64,000 bases of DNA from the NCBI RefSeq assembly GCF_002917095.1, contig NZ_PQGA01000002.1, positions 620,001-684,000 on the forward strand, read 5' to 3'. Shown one piece after another: positions 27,991-37,502 of the stretch. Each line of letters starts with the position of its first letter. Within the stretch, counting starts at the first letter, position 1. This stretch comes from Paraburkholderia eburnea (GTDB taxonomy: Bacteria; Pseudomonadota; Gammaproteobacteria; Burkholderiales; Burkholderiaceae). Both the position numbers and the translations under genes were made by a program. Under the pieces are notes generated by a model that worked only from the letters and a program-made list of their open reading frames with translations, did no database searches and was not told the origin of the DNA.

Positions 27991-30261
27991 ATGCAGGATC
28001 CTGAAACACTCGGCGGCGTCACGCGCTCCAGCGGCGTGGATCATCCCGATCATGTTCCCGACGGCGTCTTCATCGCGCCCGAAACCCCCGAAGTCGCCAG
28101 CGCCGACCAGCACGTGCTGAAGTCGGGCGACACCTTCATCGTCAACGACCCGCTCGGCGATATCACCGGCATCGACGACGGCCTGTTCGTGAACGACACG
28201 CGCGTGCTGTCGTCGCTGCGCCTGACCTTCGGCGGGCGCGTGCCTTCGCTGCTGTCGGGCAGCGTGAGCAGCGACAACACGGCCTTTACCGCGCACCTCA
28301 CCAATCGTCCCTTGCCGCCGCTCGGCGGCACGAGCACGCCCGAGGGCGTGATTCACGTCGAACGCGAGCGCGTGCTCTCGGGCACGATGATGACCGAGGC
28401 CATCGAGCTCACCAACTACGGCACCGAAGACGCCGTGGTGCCGCTGTCGGTGTCGTTCGCGAGCGACTTTCGCGACATGTTCGAAGTGCGCGGCCTCAAG
28501 CGCGAAGTGCGCGGCGAACTCAAGCCGCCGCACGTGGACGGCAACCAGGTGCGGCTGGAATATATCGGCCTCGACAAGGTCGCGCGGCGCGTAAGTATCG
28601 AGTTCTCGCCGAAGCCGGACAAGCTGCTCGCGGATCGCGCGGACTTCTCCGTCGAACTGCCCGCGCAGGCCTGTGTGTCGCTCTATCTCACCGTGTCGGT
28701 CGAAGTCGAGCCGCTCGAAGGCGTCGCGCCCGACGCGCCGAGCGCGGGCATCATCCGGCCGCAACATTGTCTCGCCCAGTCGAACGGGCAGAGCGTGGGC
28801 CGCGCGGCGGTGCGCGCCGCGCTTGTCGATGCGCACATCGTCATGCGCGAGCGGCGCCGCCAGACCGGGCGCGTGCGTTCGAGCAATCCGCTCTTCAATG
28901 CGTGGATCAACCGCTCGATTGCAGACCTGGGCCTGTTGACCACCGATCTGCCGACCGGCCCGTATCCGTATGCGGGCATTCCGTGGTTTTCCACGCCGTT
29001 CGGCCGCGACGCGATCATCACGTCGCTGCAGACGCTCTGGCTGCAGCCCGCTCTGGCGCGCGGCGTGCTGCGCTTTCTCGCGGCGCATCAGGCGCGCGAG
29101 GACTCGGCGTTTCGCGACGCCGCGGTCGGCAAGATCATGCACGAGATGCGCAAGAGCGAAATGGCGGCCACCGGCGAAGTGCCGTTCGCGCTCTACTACG
29201 GCGGGGTGGATTCCACGCCGCTGTTCGTGGTGCTGGCGGGCGCCTACGCGGAGCGCACCGGTGACATGGCGCTGATCGACGAACTCTGGCCGGCGCTCGA
29301 ACGCGCCGCCGACTGGGTCGCAGGTGTGTGCGAGCGCAACAAACTCGGGCTGCTCGATTATCGGCGCGAATCCGAGGGCGGTCTTGCGAATCAGGGCTGG
29401 AAAGACAGTCACGACTCGGTGTTTCATGCCGACGGCCACTTTCCCGATGGTCCGATCGCGCTGGTCGAAGTGCAGGCCTACGCGAGCGCGGCCTTCGACA
29501 CGATGGCGAAGTTCGCCACGCATCGCGGCCTTGCGGAAGAGGCCGCGCGTTACGCGGGCCGCGCCGCGAAGATCCGCCGCTGCGTCGAGGACAAATACTG
29601 GATGCCGGAGTCGGAGTTCTACGGCATCGCACTCGACGGTCACGGCGAGTTGTGCCGCGTGCTCGCGTCGAATGCGGGGCATCTGCTCGCGTTCGGGCTG
29701 CCGGAGTTCGAGCGCGGGCGCGCCGTGGCTCAGACGCTCGAATCGGCGCTATTTCACACGGGCTGGGGCGTGCGCACGCTCGCGGCGGGGCAGGCGCGCT
29801 TCAATCCGATGGCGTATCACAACGGCTCGGTCTGGCCGCACGACAACGCACTGTGCGCGCGGGGACTCGCGCGCTATGGACGCAAGGAAGCGGCGGTGCG
29901 GCTGTTGCAGGCTTTGTTCGAGGCGGCGGTGACGTTCGATATGCGCTTGCCGGAACTCTTCTGCGGCTTCCCGCGCCGCCGTGGCGAGCCGCCGACGGCG
30001 TATCCGGTCGCGTGTCTGCCACAGGCGTGGGCGGCGGGCTCGCCGTTCATGATGCTGGAGGCGTGCCTGGGCGTGAGCATTGACGCCGCGCGTCACGAAG
30101 TGCGTGTCGAGCAGCCGATGCTGCCCGAAGGCATCGACTGGCTCGAAGTGGGGCATCTGCGCGTGGGCAACGCTTCGGTCACGCTCATGTTCCGCCGCGT
30201 GGACGGCAAGGTGGTGGCGTCGGCGGACCGCAGCGATGTTAAGGTGGTCGCGGTGCTGTAA
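27991..30261 (+). CDS. amylo-alpha-1,6-glucosidase (glycogen debranching-type)
   Basis: 756 residues. The N-terminal beta-sandwich of the glycogen-debranching N domain (about 35-330, with DPLGDITGIDDGLFVNDTRVL) is followed by an (alpha/alpha)6 catalytic barrel. That barrel contains PWFSTPFGRDAIITSLQ, the GLANQGWKDSHDS segment with its acidic residues, and a C-terminal part with YHNGSVWPHDNAL. AGGAGG is 6 nt before ATG 27991; an in-frame ATG at 27967 lacks one. It hydrolyses alpha-1,6 branches or related oligosaccharides. It stands alone with no glycogen genes beside it, so an oligosaccharide other than glycogen is possible. Confidence 0.85.
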   Translation: MQDPETLGGVTRSSGVDHPDHVPDGVFIAPETPEVASADQHVLKSGDTFIVNDPLGDITGIDDGLFVNDTRVLSSLRLTFGGRVPSLLSGSVSSDNTAFTAHLTNRPLPPLGGTSTPEGVIHVERERVLSGTMMTEAIELTNYGTEDAVVPLSVSFASDFRDMFEVRGLKREVRGELKPPHVDGNQVRLEYIGLDKVARRVSIEFSPKPDKLLADRADFSVELPAQACVSLYLTVSVEVEPLEGVAPDAPSAGIIRPQHCLAQSNGQSVGRAAVRAALVDAHIVMRERRRQTGRVRSSNPLFNAWINRSIADLGLLTTDLPTGPYPYAGIPWFSTPFGRDAIITSLQTLWLQPALARGVLRFLAAHQAREDSAFRDAAVGKIMHEMRKSEMAATGEVPFALYYGGVDSTPLFVVLAGAYAERTGDMALIDELWPALERAADWVAGVCERNKLGLLDYRRESEGGLANQGWKDSHDSVFHADGHFPDGPIALVEVQAYASAAFDTMAKFATHRGLAEEAARYAGRAAKIRRCVEDKYWMPESEFYGIALDGHGELCRVLASNAGHLLAFGLPEFERGRAVAQTLESALFHTGWGVRTLAAGQARFNPMAYHNGSVWPHDNALCARGLARYGRKEAAVRLLQALFEAAVTFDMRLPELFCGFPRRRGEPPTAYPVACLPQAWAAGSPFMMLEACLGVSIDAARHEVRVEQPMLPEGIDWLEVGHLRVGNASVTLMFRRVDGKVVASADRSDVKVVAVL

Positions 30262-30293
30262 CACCTGCAATGCGCGGCGGTTACGTCCTGGGT

Positions 30294-31361
30294 TTATCGC
30301 CCGAACAGATCGCCGCGCACCTCCAGACAGCCGGTTTCGACGCCCATCGTGTTACGGATGGGCGGTTTGTCGAATGCACGCAGCGCGGCCAGTTGCTCCG
30401 GCGTACCGATGCCCAGCTCCCTGAGCGCCGCCACGACGATTGCGTAGAGCGCGGTCGCGTTGCCGTCTTCCACTTTCACGGCGATGCCGATGGCTTCGTT
30501 CGCGCCATGCTTTGTGCCCTTGAGCGCGCCATGCCGGACGCCGATCGCATAGCTGCCGTCCGCGCCCACCTTGCCGACCAGATCGCCATTGAACGCGCGC
30601 ATCAGCGTCGTGCAGAAGCGCTGTTCGCCCGCGACCATTTCCGGATGTGCGGTCATGGCTCGATAGATGCGCGCGAGCGCCTGGCTGCGCGCGTCTTGCG
30701 CGCCGGAATCCGTGGCTCGCGCGAGCTTCGCATAAAGGCGCGCGAGCCGGTCGAGCGGGAAAGCCGGTGTCGGCAGATTGCAGCCGTCGATGCCCCATTG
30801 CACGCCATCGTCGGGTAGGTCGCAGACTTCGGCGACGGTATGCTTCACGCGCAGTTGCAGCGGATGACCGGGCGCATGGTAATCGTCGAGCGGCGCGCCC
30901 ATCGCGCGCGCGGCCGCCAGCATACCGACGTGCTTGCCCGAGCAGTTGCTGCATGCGGGCGTCGGCTCGAAGCCGCGCTTGATCCAGTCGCGCCAGACCG
31001 TATCCGATAGCGGCGCGTGGCCGCCGCAGCGCATCGCCGCTTCATCCACGCCGACCTTCGCGAGCATGTTGCGCGTGCGCTCGATATGGCGTGCCTCGCT
31101 GCTGTTCGAGCCGCACATAAGCGCGAGATCGCCTTCGTCGAAGCCAAAGCGTTCCAGCGCGCCGGTTTCGATGACGGCGAGTGCCTGCGCGGGCTTGGCC
31201 GCCGAGCGCACGAGCGTGAGCCGGCGCGCATCGTTGAACGCATGGAGCAGTTGTCCGTTGTCGTTCACGACGGCAATATGCGCGCGATGCGTGCTTTCGA
31301 CGATGCCGCCGCGATACACAACGGCGGTGGCAGTCGCGGTCTGCGATGAATCGAAGGTCAT
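30294..31361 (-). CDS. Rhizobium-type (class 3, AnsA-like) L-asparaginase
   Basis: 355 residues. The beta-lactamase-like Ser-x-x-Lys motif is RSAAKPAQ (S53, K56). The zinc-site residues are C140 and K143 in CSNCSGKH and C194 in IDGCNLPTP. Each number is exactly five more than the residues I recall for the structurally solved R. etli enzyme (S48/K51, C135/K138/C189), which makes the assignment firm. It converts asparagine to aspartate and ammonia in the cytoplasm. It is convergent with the debranching gene, 33 nt away, and no regulator is adjacent. Confidence 0.92.
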   Translation of the reverse strand: MTFDSSQTATATAVVYRGGIVESTHRAHIAVVNDNGQLLHAFNDARRLTLVRSAAKPAQALAVIETGALERFGFDEGDLALMCGSNSSEARHIERTRNMLAKVGVDEAAMRCGGHAPLSDTVWRDWIKRGFEPTPACSNCSGKHVGMLAAARAMGAPLDDYHAPGHPLQLRVKHTVAEVCDLPDDGVQWGIDGCNLPTPAFPLDRLARLYAKLARATDSGAQDARSQALARIYRAMTAHPEMVAGEQRFCTTLMRAFNGDLVGKVGADGSYAIGVRHGALKGTKHGANEAIGIAVKVEDGNATALYAIVVAALRELGIGTPEQLAALRAFDKPPIRNTMGVETGCLEVRGDLFGR

Positions 31362-32021
31362 GGCGTGTCTCCTTGAGCCTCGCGGCTCGATTGCCGGTTG
31401 CCTTGCAGGCAATTCTGATACCGCAGATTCTAGCTTCAATGTGCGACGCCATTCGTCATTCGAATTTCAGGCGGATTTCCATCATGCGTTCGCGATGTTC
31501 ACAACCATTGAAACCGATGCGAAGCGAATGCAATAACGATGGGTTTAATCAAAACATTTCATTTTCTTTACGAATCCGTCTTAATTGCCGATTTATTGTG
31601 TTTCATGCGCATTTTTGGGGCGGCATTGCACTGCATAAGCGCTATCCAGGCGACGCCATGCAGCTTCATTTGAATCGCTATTTGCAGCGTGCATTGCGGG
31701 TGTTCTTTTGACGCAACGCCGATTCAATTTCAACGCAATTTTTATTTTCGAAGCCTTATGATGCGCGTGATCGTATTTTCTTCCACGCGGCATGACGTCA
31801 CGAGCGTATTTGCCGATGAGCCTGCCTTGTCAGTGAATGCAAGCGCAGGTGGGTATTGCATTGTCCGCAATAATCGTTCGTCATTATTGGGGTGTTGCGC
31901 AATTGACGTGCTAAAAGCACGATTCGCACCGATCTGCGAATGGTGCGCGCGCAACGGCATGTGTCACGTGGAAAGCGTATTCGATTCAATGAATTAACGC
32001 CCAAACTCGGAGCCATAAAAC
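31362..32021. other. 660-bp low-GC region upstream of the major porin
   Basis: Clearly poorer in GC than its surroundings and without a supported gene. It contains a TGACGTCA palindrome at 31793-31800 and a GTGCT-aaa-AGCAC hairpin at 31908-31920. Open frames here have low-GC codon use and no ribosome sites. It most likely carries the porin's promoter and regulator-binding sites. Confidence 0.55.
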
Positions 32022-33182
32022 ATGAAAAAATCGCTAATCGCCCTCGCACTCACCGGCGCGTTTGCCGTATCCGCTCACGCGCAGAGCAGCGTGACGCTGT
32101 ACGGCCTCATCGATACCGGTCTCGTCTACACGAACAATCAGATGGGCCACAGCAACTGGCAACTGAATAGCAGCTCCACGCAGAATACGGTGTTCGGCCT
32201 CAAGGGCACGGAAGACCTCGGCGGCGGCCTGAAGGCGATCTTCAAGCTCGAACAGGGCTTCGTCCTCAACAACGGCGCGCAGGCGTTCTCGGGCGACATG
32301 TTCGGCTCGCAGGCGTGGGTCGGTCTGCAAGCGGATCAATACGGCACGCTCACGTTCGGCCGCCAGTTCGACGTGATGAACGACCTCGTCGGTCCGCTCA
32401 CGGCTGAATTCAACACGTGGGGCGGCAGCCTCGCCGCGCATCCGTTCGAGAACGACAACCTTGCGGCGAACTCGGTCGTCATCAACAACTCGGTCAAGTA
32501 CGCGAGCCCGACGTGGTACGGCGTCACGTTCGAAACGATGTACTCGTTCAGCAACCAGGCTGGCAACTTCGCGAACAACCGCTCGTACGGCTTCGCGGTT
32601 TCGTACGCACAAGGCCCGGTCAACCTCGCAGCGGGCTACCTGCAACTGAACGACGCAGGCAGCGGCAGCGGCGCGGTCACGTCGGGCGACGCCAGCGCGA
32701 ACTTCATCGCGCAACGTCAGCGCATCTGGTCGGTGGGCGGCAACTACACCTACGGTCCGGTCACGGCAGGCCTCGTGTGGAGCCACTCGCAGATCGACAA
32801 CGCTTCGGGCGTCTTCTCGTTCGGCACGGGCACGTACCTGGGCAGCGGCGATGCGTCGGTAGGCTCGCTCGCCGGCTCGCTGCGTCTGGACAACTACGAA
32901 GCGAACGTGAAGTACTCGATCACGCCGGCATGGTCGGTCTCGGGCGCCTACACGTACACGCACGGCGCGTACAACGGCTCGAACCCGGGCTGGAACACGG
33001 GCATGCTGCAAACGGACTACGCGATCAGCAAGCGCACGGACTTCTACCTCGAAGGCGTGTATCAGAACGTCCACGGCGCGCCGCAAGGCTCGGTGCTCTC
33101 GCACGCGATGATCAACACGCTGTCGCCGTCGTCGACGGATACGCAGGTGGCGGTCACGGTCGGTATGCGTCACGCATTCTGA
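32022..33182 (+). CDS. major Gram-negative porin
   Basis: 386 residues with a classical signal peptide (MKKSLIALALTGAFAVSAHA), mature start QSSVTLYGLIDTGLVY, repeated beta-strand/turn pattern and terminal RHAF. The constriction-loop region around ENDNLAANSVVINNSVKY is like that of Burkholderia Opc porins. Very uniform use of favoured codons (AAC, TAC, GTC) suggests strong expression. A strong terminator follows. It forms trimeric diffusion channels in the outer membrane. Confidence 0.94.
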   Translation: MKKSLIALALTGAFAVSAHAQSSVTLYGLIDTGLVYTNNQMGHSNWQLNSSSTQNTVFGLKGTEDLGGGLKAIFKLEQGFVLNNGAQAFSGDMFGSQAWVGLQADQYGTLTFGRQFDVMNDLVGPLTAEFNTWGGSLAAHPFENDNLAANSVVINNSVKYASPTWYGVTFETMYSFSNQAGNFANNRSYGFAVSYAQGPVNLAAGYLQLNDAGSGSGAVTSGDASANFIAQRQRIWSVGGNYTYGPVTAGLVWSHSQIDNASGVFSFGTGTYLGSGDASVGSLAGSLRLDNYEANVKYSITPAWSVSGAYTYTHGAYNGSNPGWNTGMLQTDYAISKRTDFYLEGVYQNVHGAPQGSVLSHAMINTLSPSSTDTQVAVTVGMRHAF

Positions 33183-33274
33183 TCGACGTTCGGGCCGAAG
33201 CCCGGATAATCCGGTCGCCTGAAGCGCGCGGCACATGTGTGGCGCGCGCCATCGTTGTCAATCGTTGTTCAAGA

Positions 33275-33307
33275 CGGGCTCGCTTTCATTCGGCGAGCCC
33301 GTTTTTT
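33275..33307 (+). terminator. intrinsic terminator after the porin
   Basis: CGGGCTCGC pairs perfectly with GCGAGCCCG across a 9-base loop and is followed by six T. It also separates the convergent MFS gene. Confidence 0.9.
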
Positions 33308-33327
33308 GTTGCGGGTGCAACGACATT

Positions 33328-34893
33328 TCATGCTTCGCGCGCATCGGCCAGCAGCTTGACGAGGACCGCCGCCGCGAGCGCGAAACCGCCGCTGAGCAGC
33401 AATGCCCACGCAAAACCCTGAGCGAACGCCAGTGGCGCGGCGTGCGAGAGCACCAGCACGACCGACGCGTCCAGCGCGCGCAGCGCATCGGCGAGATCGC
33501 CCGCGAGCAGGCTGGCCATGAAATGCGCGTCGACGGCGCGCGCGGCGGCGGGCGACGCGGCGACGATCTGCGCCAGCGCGGTGTGGGTACGTACGGCGAG
33601 CACCGCGCCCAGCACGCCGACCGACGTGACGATGGCCGCGAAGCGCGTGGTCGTGCTGATCCCCGAGGCCATGCCGGTGCGCTGCGGCGGCACGCACGCC
33701 ATGATGGCCTTCTGCGTATCGCCGTTCATGATGCCCGCGCCGGTGCCGGTCACGAGCATCGCCAGCGCGACGTAGACGTAGTGGCCGCTGGCGGCGCACG
33801 CCGCCGTCGCCAGATTGCCCACGCCGATCAGCGCGAGGCCCATGCTCAGCACGCCGCCTGTTGCTAAACGCCGTGAAAGCGCCGCGCCCAGCGACGGCCC
33901 GACGATCATCGCCAGCGCGAACGGCAGCATGCCCAGCCCTGCGGCGAGTGCGGAAAAACCGAAGGCGATCTGCAGATAAAGCGGCAGGAACGTCATCATC
34001 ACCTGCGCGCAGGCCGCATAGCCGAACATCGCGAGCAGCGCGCCGACGAAACGCGCCCGGCCGAACAGCGCAAGGTCGATCATGGGACGCGCCTGCCAGC
34101 GCTCGGCGCACACGAAAGCGGCCATCAGCGCGGCGCTCGCCGCGACCCGGCCAAGCGTGGCCGCCGAATCCCAGCCATGTGCCGGGATGCCGATCAGCGC
34201 CCACACGCCGCAGGCAAGCGCCGCTGCGAAGAGCAGGCTGCCCGGCGCGTCGAGGCGCTTGGCGTGCGGATCGCGCGATTCGTCGATAGCGATCCAGGCG
34301 CCGATGCCGAGCACGAGGCAGATCGGCGGATTCATCAGAAAAATCCAGCGCCAGCCGGCCCACTGCGTGATCGCGCCCCCGATCCACGGTGCGAGGGTTG
34401 TCGCGATGCCCATGCACATGCCCCAGACCGCCCAGGCGCGCTCGCGCGCCGGGCCAAGCGCGAAGCGGTGCGCGATCACCGAAAGCGCGGCCGTGAGCAG
34501 CAGCGCCGCGCCCACGCCCTTGACGGCGCGCGCCGCGATCAGCGCTGCGGCCGACGGCGCCGCGCCGCAGGCGAACGAAGCCAGTGCGAACAGCACGAGG
34601 CCGCCGAGCAGCGTGCGGCGGCGCCCGAAGCGGTCGGCGAGGGCGCCGGCGGGCAGCAGGCAGGCCGCGAACGCGGTCATATAGGCGCTCACGACCCATT
34701 CGATCTGCGCGAAGCTCGCGTGGAACGCGTGCGCGATCGAAGGCAGCGAAACGGCGACGACATTGGTGTCGAGCACGATCACGGCGCAGGTCGCGGAGGC
34801 GAGCGTGAGGGTGATATGCGGATGACGCTGCGAGAAGCTTGCAGCGGGCGACGCGGCATCGACGGGGGCGCTGGAAACGGCGGGTTCGGACAT
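33328..34893 (-). CDS. DHA2-type MFS drug efflux transporter
   Basis: 521 residues with about 14 hydrophobic segments. LDTNVVAVSLPSIAHAFHAS, ADRFGRRRTLLGGLVL (loop 2-3 motif) and GVGAALLLTAALSV are typical of the DHA2 drug:proton antiporters. ATG 34893 begins the conserved part; an in-frame ATG at 34938 would add 15 residues. Neither has an obvious ribosome site. It is divergent from a LysR gene 112 bp away, which probably controls it. The substrate is unknown. Confidence 0.86.
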   Translation of the reverse strand: MSEPAVSSAPVDAASPAASFSQRHPHITLTLASATCAVIVLDTNVVAVSLPSIAHAFHASFAQIEWVVSAYMTAFAACLLPAGALADRFGRRRTLLGGLVLFALASFACGAAPSAAALIAARAVKGVGAALLLTAALSVIAHRFALGPARERAWAVWGMCMGIATTLAPWIGGAITQWAGWRWIFLMNPPICLVLGIGAWIAIDESRDPHAKRLDAPGSLLFAAALACGVWALIGIPAHGWDSAATLGRVAASAALMAAFVCAERWQARPMIDLALFGRARFVGALLAMFGYAACAQVMMTFLPLYLQIAFGFSALAAGLGMLPFALAMIVGPSLGAALSRRLATGGVLSMGLALIGVGNLATAACAASGHYVYVALAMLVTGTGAGIMNGDTQKAIMACVPPQRTGMASGISTTTRFAAIVTSVGVLGAVLAVRTHTALAQIVAASPAAARAVDAHFMASLLAGDLADALRALDASVVLVLSHAAPLAFAQGFAWALLLSGGFALAAAVLVKLLADAREA

Positions 34894-35005
34894 GGGAGCG
34901 GGTGGGGAGTCAGGCGAGACGAGGAATCCAGTGCGCATCGTCGCATCATCGACGGTTGCTAGTCATTGCCATAAAATGGCGATTTGCTTCGCAAAAGTGT
35001 CAATC

Positions 35006-35884
35006 ATGAGCCGTATCGAACTGCGCCACCTGCGGGCGTTCCTGAGCGTGGCGCGTCATCTGCATTTCGCGCGCGCTGCCGAGGAACTGGATATGGCGCC
35101 GCCCGCGCTCACGCGGCATATCCAGGAAGCCGAGCGGCATCTGGGCGCGCGCCTTTTTCACCGCTCGCGCAGCGCGGTGTCGCTGACGGCGGCAGGCGCC
35201 GCCTATCTGCCCGAAGCCGCGGCGGCGCTCGAACATCTGCAACGCGGGGAAGAACTCGCCGCGCTGGCCGCGCGCGGGGAGGCGGGGCGCATCGTGGCGG
35301 GCTATGTGTCCTCGGCGGTGTACTCGGGCGCGCTGCAGCGCTCGATCGGCGAATTCCGCGCCGCGTGGCCGCGCGTGGAAGTGAGCGTGACCGAGGTGGC
35401 AATGGACGATGTGGGGCGGCGTCTGGAGTCCGGGCTGCTCGATATCGCCTATGTGCGCCCGCCGCTCGCGCTGCCCGATTCCTTGCGGCTTTCCACGCTG
35501 CAACGCGACGCCTTCGTGGCCGCAGTGCCGGCCGGGTCGGCCTTTGCCGCGTGCGAGACGCTGCGCGCCGCCGATCTCGCCGAAGCGAGCTTCGCCGTGC
35601 CGGAGCAGGAATTCGGCACGCTCGAACTCGCGCGACGCGGACGCTTCGTGCCGCGCATCGCGGCGCGGCCCGGCGGGTTGCTGGCGGTGCTCGCGTGCGT
35701 GTCGGTGAACGGCTGGGTGGGGGTGATCCCCGATGCGCTGGCGGGATGCGTGACGCTGCCAGGCATCGTTTATCGCCCCATTGCGGGGAAGCCGATTACG
35801 TCGGAACTGGCGCTGGTTTATCGCAAGCACGAAAGAGCGCCGGCCGTGCGTGCGTTCCTGCGACTGGTGGCGCGGGGGAAGTAG
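35006..35884 (+). CDS. LysR-family regulator (divergent from the MFS efflux gene)
   Basis: 292 residues. The N-terminal winged helix (MSRIELRHLRAFLSVARHLH, with AAEELDMAPPALTRHIQEAE) is followed by an effector-binding domain of BenM/CbnR style (VEVSVTEVAMDDVGRRLESG). Head-to-head with the MFS gene, so the neighbour is its likely target and a substrate of that pump its likely ligand. Confidence 0.87.
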   Translation: MSRIELRHLRAFLSVARHLHFARAAEELDMAPPALTRHIQEAERHLGARLFHRSRSAVSLTAAGAAYLPEAAAALEHLQRGEELAALAARGEAGRIVAGYVSSAVYSGALQRSIGEFRAAWPRVEVSVTEVAMDDVGRRLESGLLDIAYVRPPLALPDSLRLSTLQRDAFVAAVPAGSAFAACETLRAADLAEASFAVPEQEFGTLELARRGRFVPRIAARPGGLLAVLACVSVNGWVGVIPDALAGCVTLPGIVYRPIAGKPITSELALVYRKHERAPAVRAFLRLVARGK

Positions 35885-35949
35885 GAAGCGCCCAGTGCCG
35901 GGTCGCCGCTACAGGCGATCTGGACGCTCCGGATGCTTCGGGGTTCCTT

Positions 35950-36291
35950 TCAGGACGTCTTGACCATCGCCACCACAGACTGGTCGTAGGGCATTGTCGT
36001 AGGCGCGCGAAAGCGCCAGTGCTGGCCCGGCGCGATGGCGGCGCCGCTTGCCGACGTCGTGCCCAGGATCTCGCCGCGGGCATTGAGCAGATTGATCGTG
36101 ATGGTGGCCTGATCGATGCGCGCGCCGGATGTGTTGGTCGCAATGCCGCTGATATAGCCGGTGACGCCGCCCGGATCGACGACGCCGTGCAGATCGCTCA
36201 GTTGCAGCGTGCCTTGCGCATGGACGACGATCGAAGTAATCGAAGCAATCGATGCAATGGCCAGGGCAGCAGATATGAAGATTTTCCTCAT
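35950..36291 (-). CDS. exported FxLYD-like small protein
   Basis: 113 residues. The signal peptide MRKIFISAALAIASIASITS ends near VVHAQG. The mature part, about 88 residues, reads as one beta-sandwich (GYISGIATNTSGARIDQATITINL, split here as GYISGIATN and QATITINLL), the pattern of FxLYD/DUF domains in which a conjugate of extracellular beta-proteins is common. GGGAG precedes the ATG. Periplasmic or secreted; function unknown. Convergent with the LysR gene. Confidence 0.7.
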   Translation of the reverse strand: MRKIFISAALAIASIASITSIVVHAQGTLQLSDLHGVVDPGGVTGYISGIATNTSGARIDQATITINLLNARGEILGTTSASGAAIAPGQHWRFRAPTTMPYDQSVVAMVKTS

Positions 36292-36670
36292 GACAGTTTT
36301 CTCCCGTTTGGTTGATCGGTGGCTCCATTGAAGCGCACGACCGTCCGCGGACATATGAGGAAATTCCGAGAATGGGGGCGATGGGGACCGTCCTGGCCAT
36401 CCGGCAGAGGTTTTCGCAACGTCCTGCCCTGTGTTCAAGGCGCGGCGTCAGGAGGCGTCTTGTCCCGTACCGATTTTTCGGTATAATGGATTTCAGTTCG
36501 GAATAGCGAACGTTATATCAAAAGTTATGCATCCAGAGTCGGATTGTCCGACGCCAACCTGCCTGCCCGGGCAAGGTGGACGCCCTTGAGGCGATGCGGC
36601 CGATTCACGGCAACGAAGCGGGAGCAGCCTGGCTGGCACCGGTTCGAATCAACATTCATCGGGAGCCCCT
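36292..36670. other. region between FxLYD protein and the 116-residue unknown protein
   Basis: 380 bases. It holds a good sigma-70-like promoter (36460-36487) directed at the unknown gene, leaving a leader of about 175 nt. I see no known riboswitch in that leader. Confidence 0.55.
36460..36487 (+). promoter_or_regulatory. sigma-70-type promoter
   Basis: TTGTCC, 16-base spacer, then a perfect TATAAT at 36482-36487. This is the best housekeeping-type promoter I noticed in the window. It reads toward the gene at 36671. Confidence 0.65.
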
Positions 36671-37021
36671 ATGTGCCAAGCTTTCTCTACCGATACCCAC
36701 GCAACCTGCGAAGACTGGTCCCACGTCCTTCCCGGCGTCGCGTTGACGCACACGGTTCATCTTGTATCGCGTTTGAATCCGGACATTGTCTCGGCGGCGG
36801 CATCCGTGCTCGAAAGTGAAACCGTCGTAGCCGACCGGTGGGCGGTTACGAAGTGCGGCGGCGTTCTCGAACAGAGAATCGCGCTAGGCGAGATGTCGGA
36901 GGGGCAAGCGGTTCGACTGCGCGAACAACTTGCCGCGCTCGATGGCGTATTGCGCACGCGGCTGGAGCATCATTTCGTTCGCGGTGTGCCTGCGGGATAC
37001 GCATCGCCGCGTACCCGATAA
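36671..37021 (+). CDS. hypothetical protein, 116 residues
   Basis: Begins MCQAFSTDTHATCEDWSHVL and is preceded by GGGAG. No signal peptide or membrane helix. The first 75 residues alternate beta and alpha segments (LTHTVHLVSRLNP, VVADRWAVTKCGGVLEQRIAL), followed by a helix rich in charged residues. I recognise no domain. The pattern is faintly like an ACT or regulatory ferredoxin-fold domain, which is a guess. The strong upstream promoter argues that it is expressed. Confidence 0.6.
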   Translation: MCQAFSTDTHATCEDWSHVLPGVALTHTVHLVSRLNPDIVSAAASVLESETVVADRWAVTKCGGVLEQRIALGEMSEGQAVRLREQLAALDGVLRTRLEHHFVRGVPAGYASPRTR

Positions 37022-37082
37022 TCGATTTAGCGCGGCGCCGCGGGTAAGCAAGACGGTCGATGTGACGATCCCGCAACCCGAA

Positions 37083-37307
37083 TTAATGCTGACCGGCGTT
37101 GAGCAGCATCCATAGCTGCGCCGCTGGCGGCCCACTCTGAATTCGCACGAAAACGGCATTGCACCGGCTGCATGTGTAGTGCCGCTTCGTTTGAACGTCC
37201 TTGGCCGCACCCGCTTCGTTGAGCGCGAGTTGCCGATGCGGTTCCTCGCTAGACGGCTTTCCGTGGAGATCGGCGCACGGTGCACAGGGTTGAATCCAGA
37301 GGTCCAT
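37083..37307 (-). CDS. small four-cysteine (zinc-ribbon-like) protein
   Basis: 74 residues from ATG 37307: MDLWIQPCAPCADLHGKPSS, then a charged middle, then YTCSRCNAVFVRI. Two CxxC pairs about 45 residues apart fit a small zinc ribbon. No ribosome site is visible, and a longer start at 37355 is possible. No counterpart is recognised. It is divergent from the rpiR gene. Moderate support only. Confidence 0.5.
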   Translation of the reverse strand: MDLWIQPCAPCADLHGKPSSEEPHRQLALNEAGAAKDVQTKRHYTCSRCNAVFVRIQSGPPAAQLWMLLNAGQH

Positions 37308-37450
37308 GGATCGGCGATTGTGATGTTGTGAGGGTATCGATTCGAGCGACGACATTTCATATTACGACGCTTCGTCGTGCGCCTGCCATTGTGGTTCTGT
37401 TTGCCCGCTGCCATTGGCCGCCATCGCGCAACACCCCGCAACACCAGTGG

Positions 37451-37462
37451 TAACATTTGTTG
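37451..37462. promoter_or_regulatory. RpiR operator 1 (TAACATTTGTTG)
   Basis: Near-perfect dyad (TAACA-TT-TGTTG) 41 bp before the rpiR start codon. A perfect version (CAACA-TT-TGTTG) lies ahead of the C45 operon at 40349. Confidence 0.65.
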
Positions 37463-37502
37463 TCGCCCACTGTCCGGCCCAATCCGTCCATCGCCCATCG
37501 AC

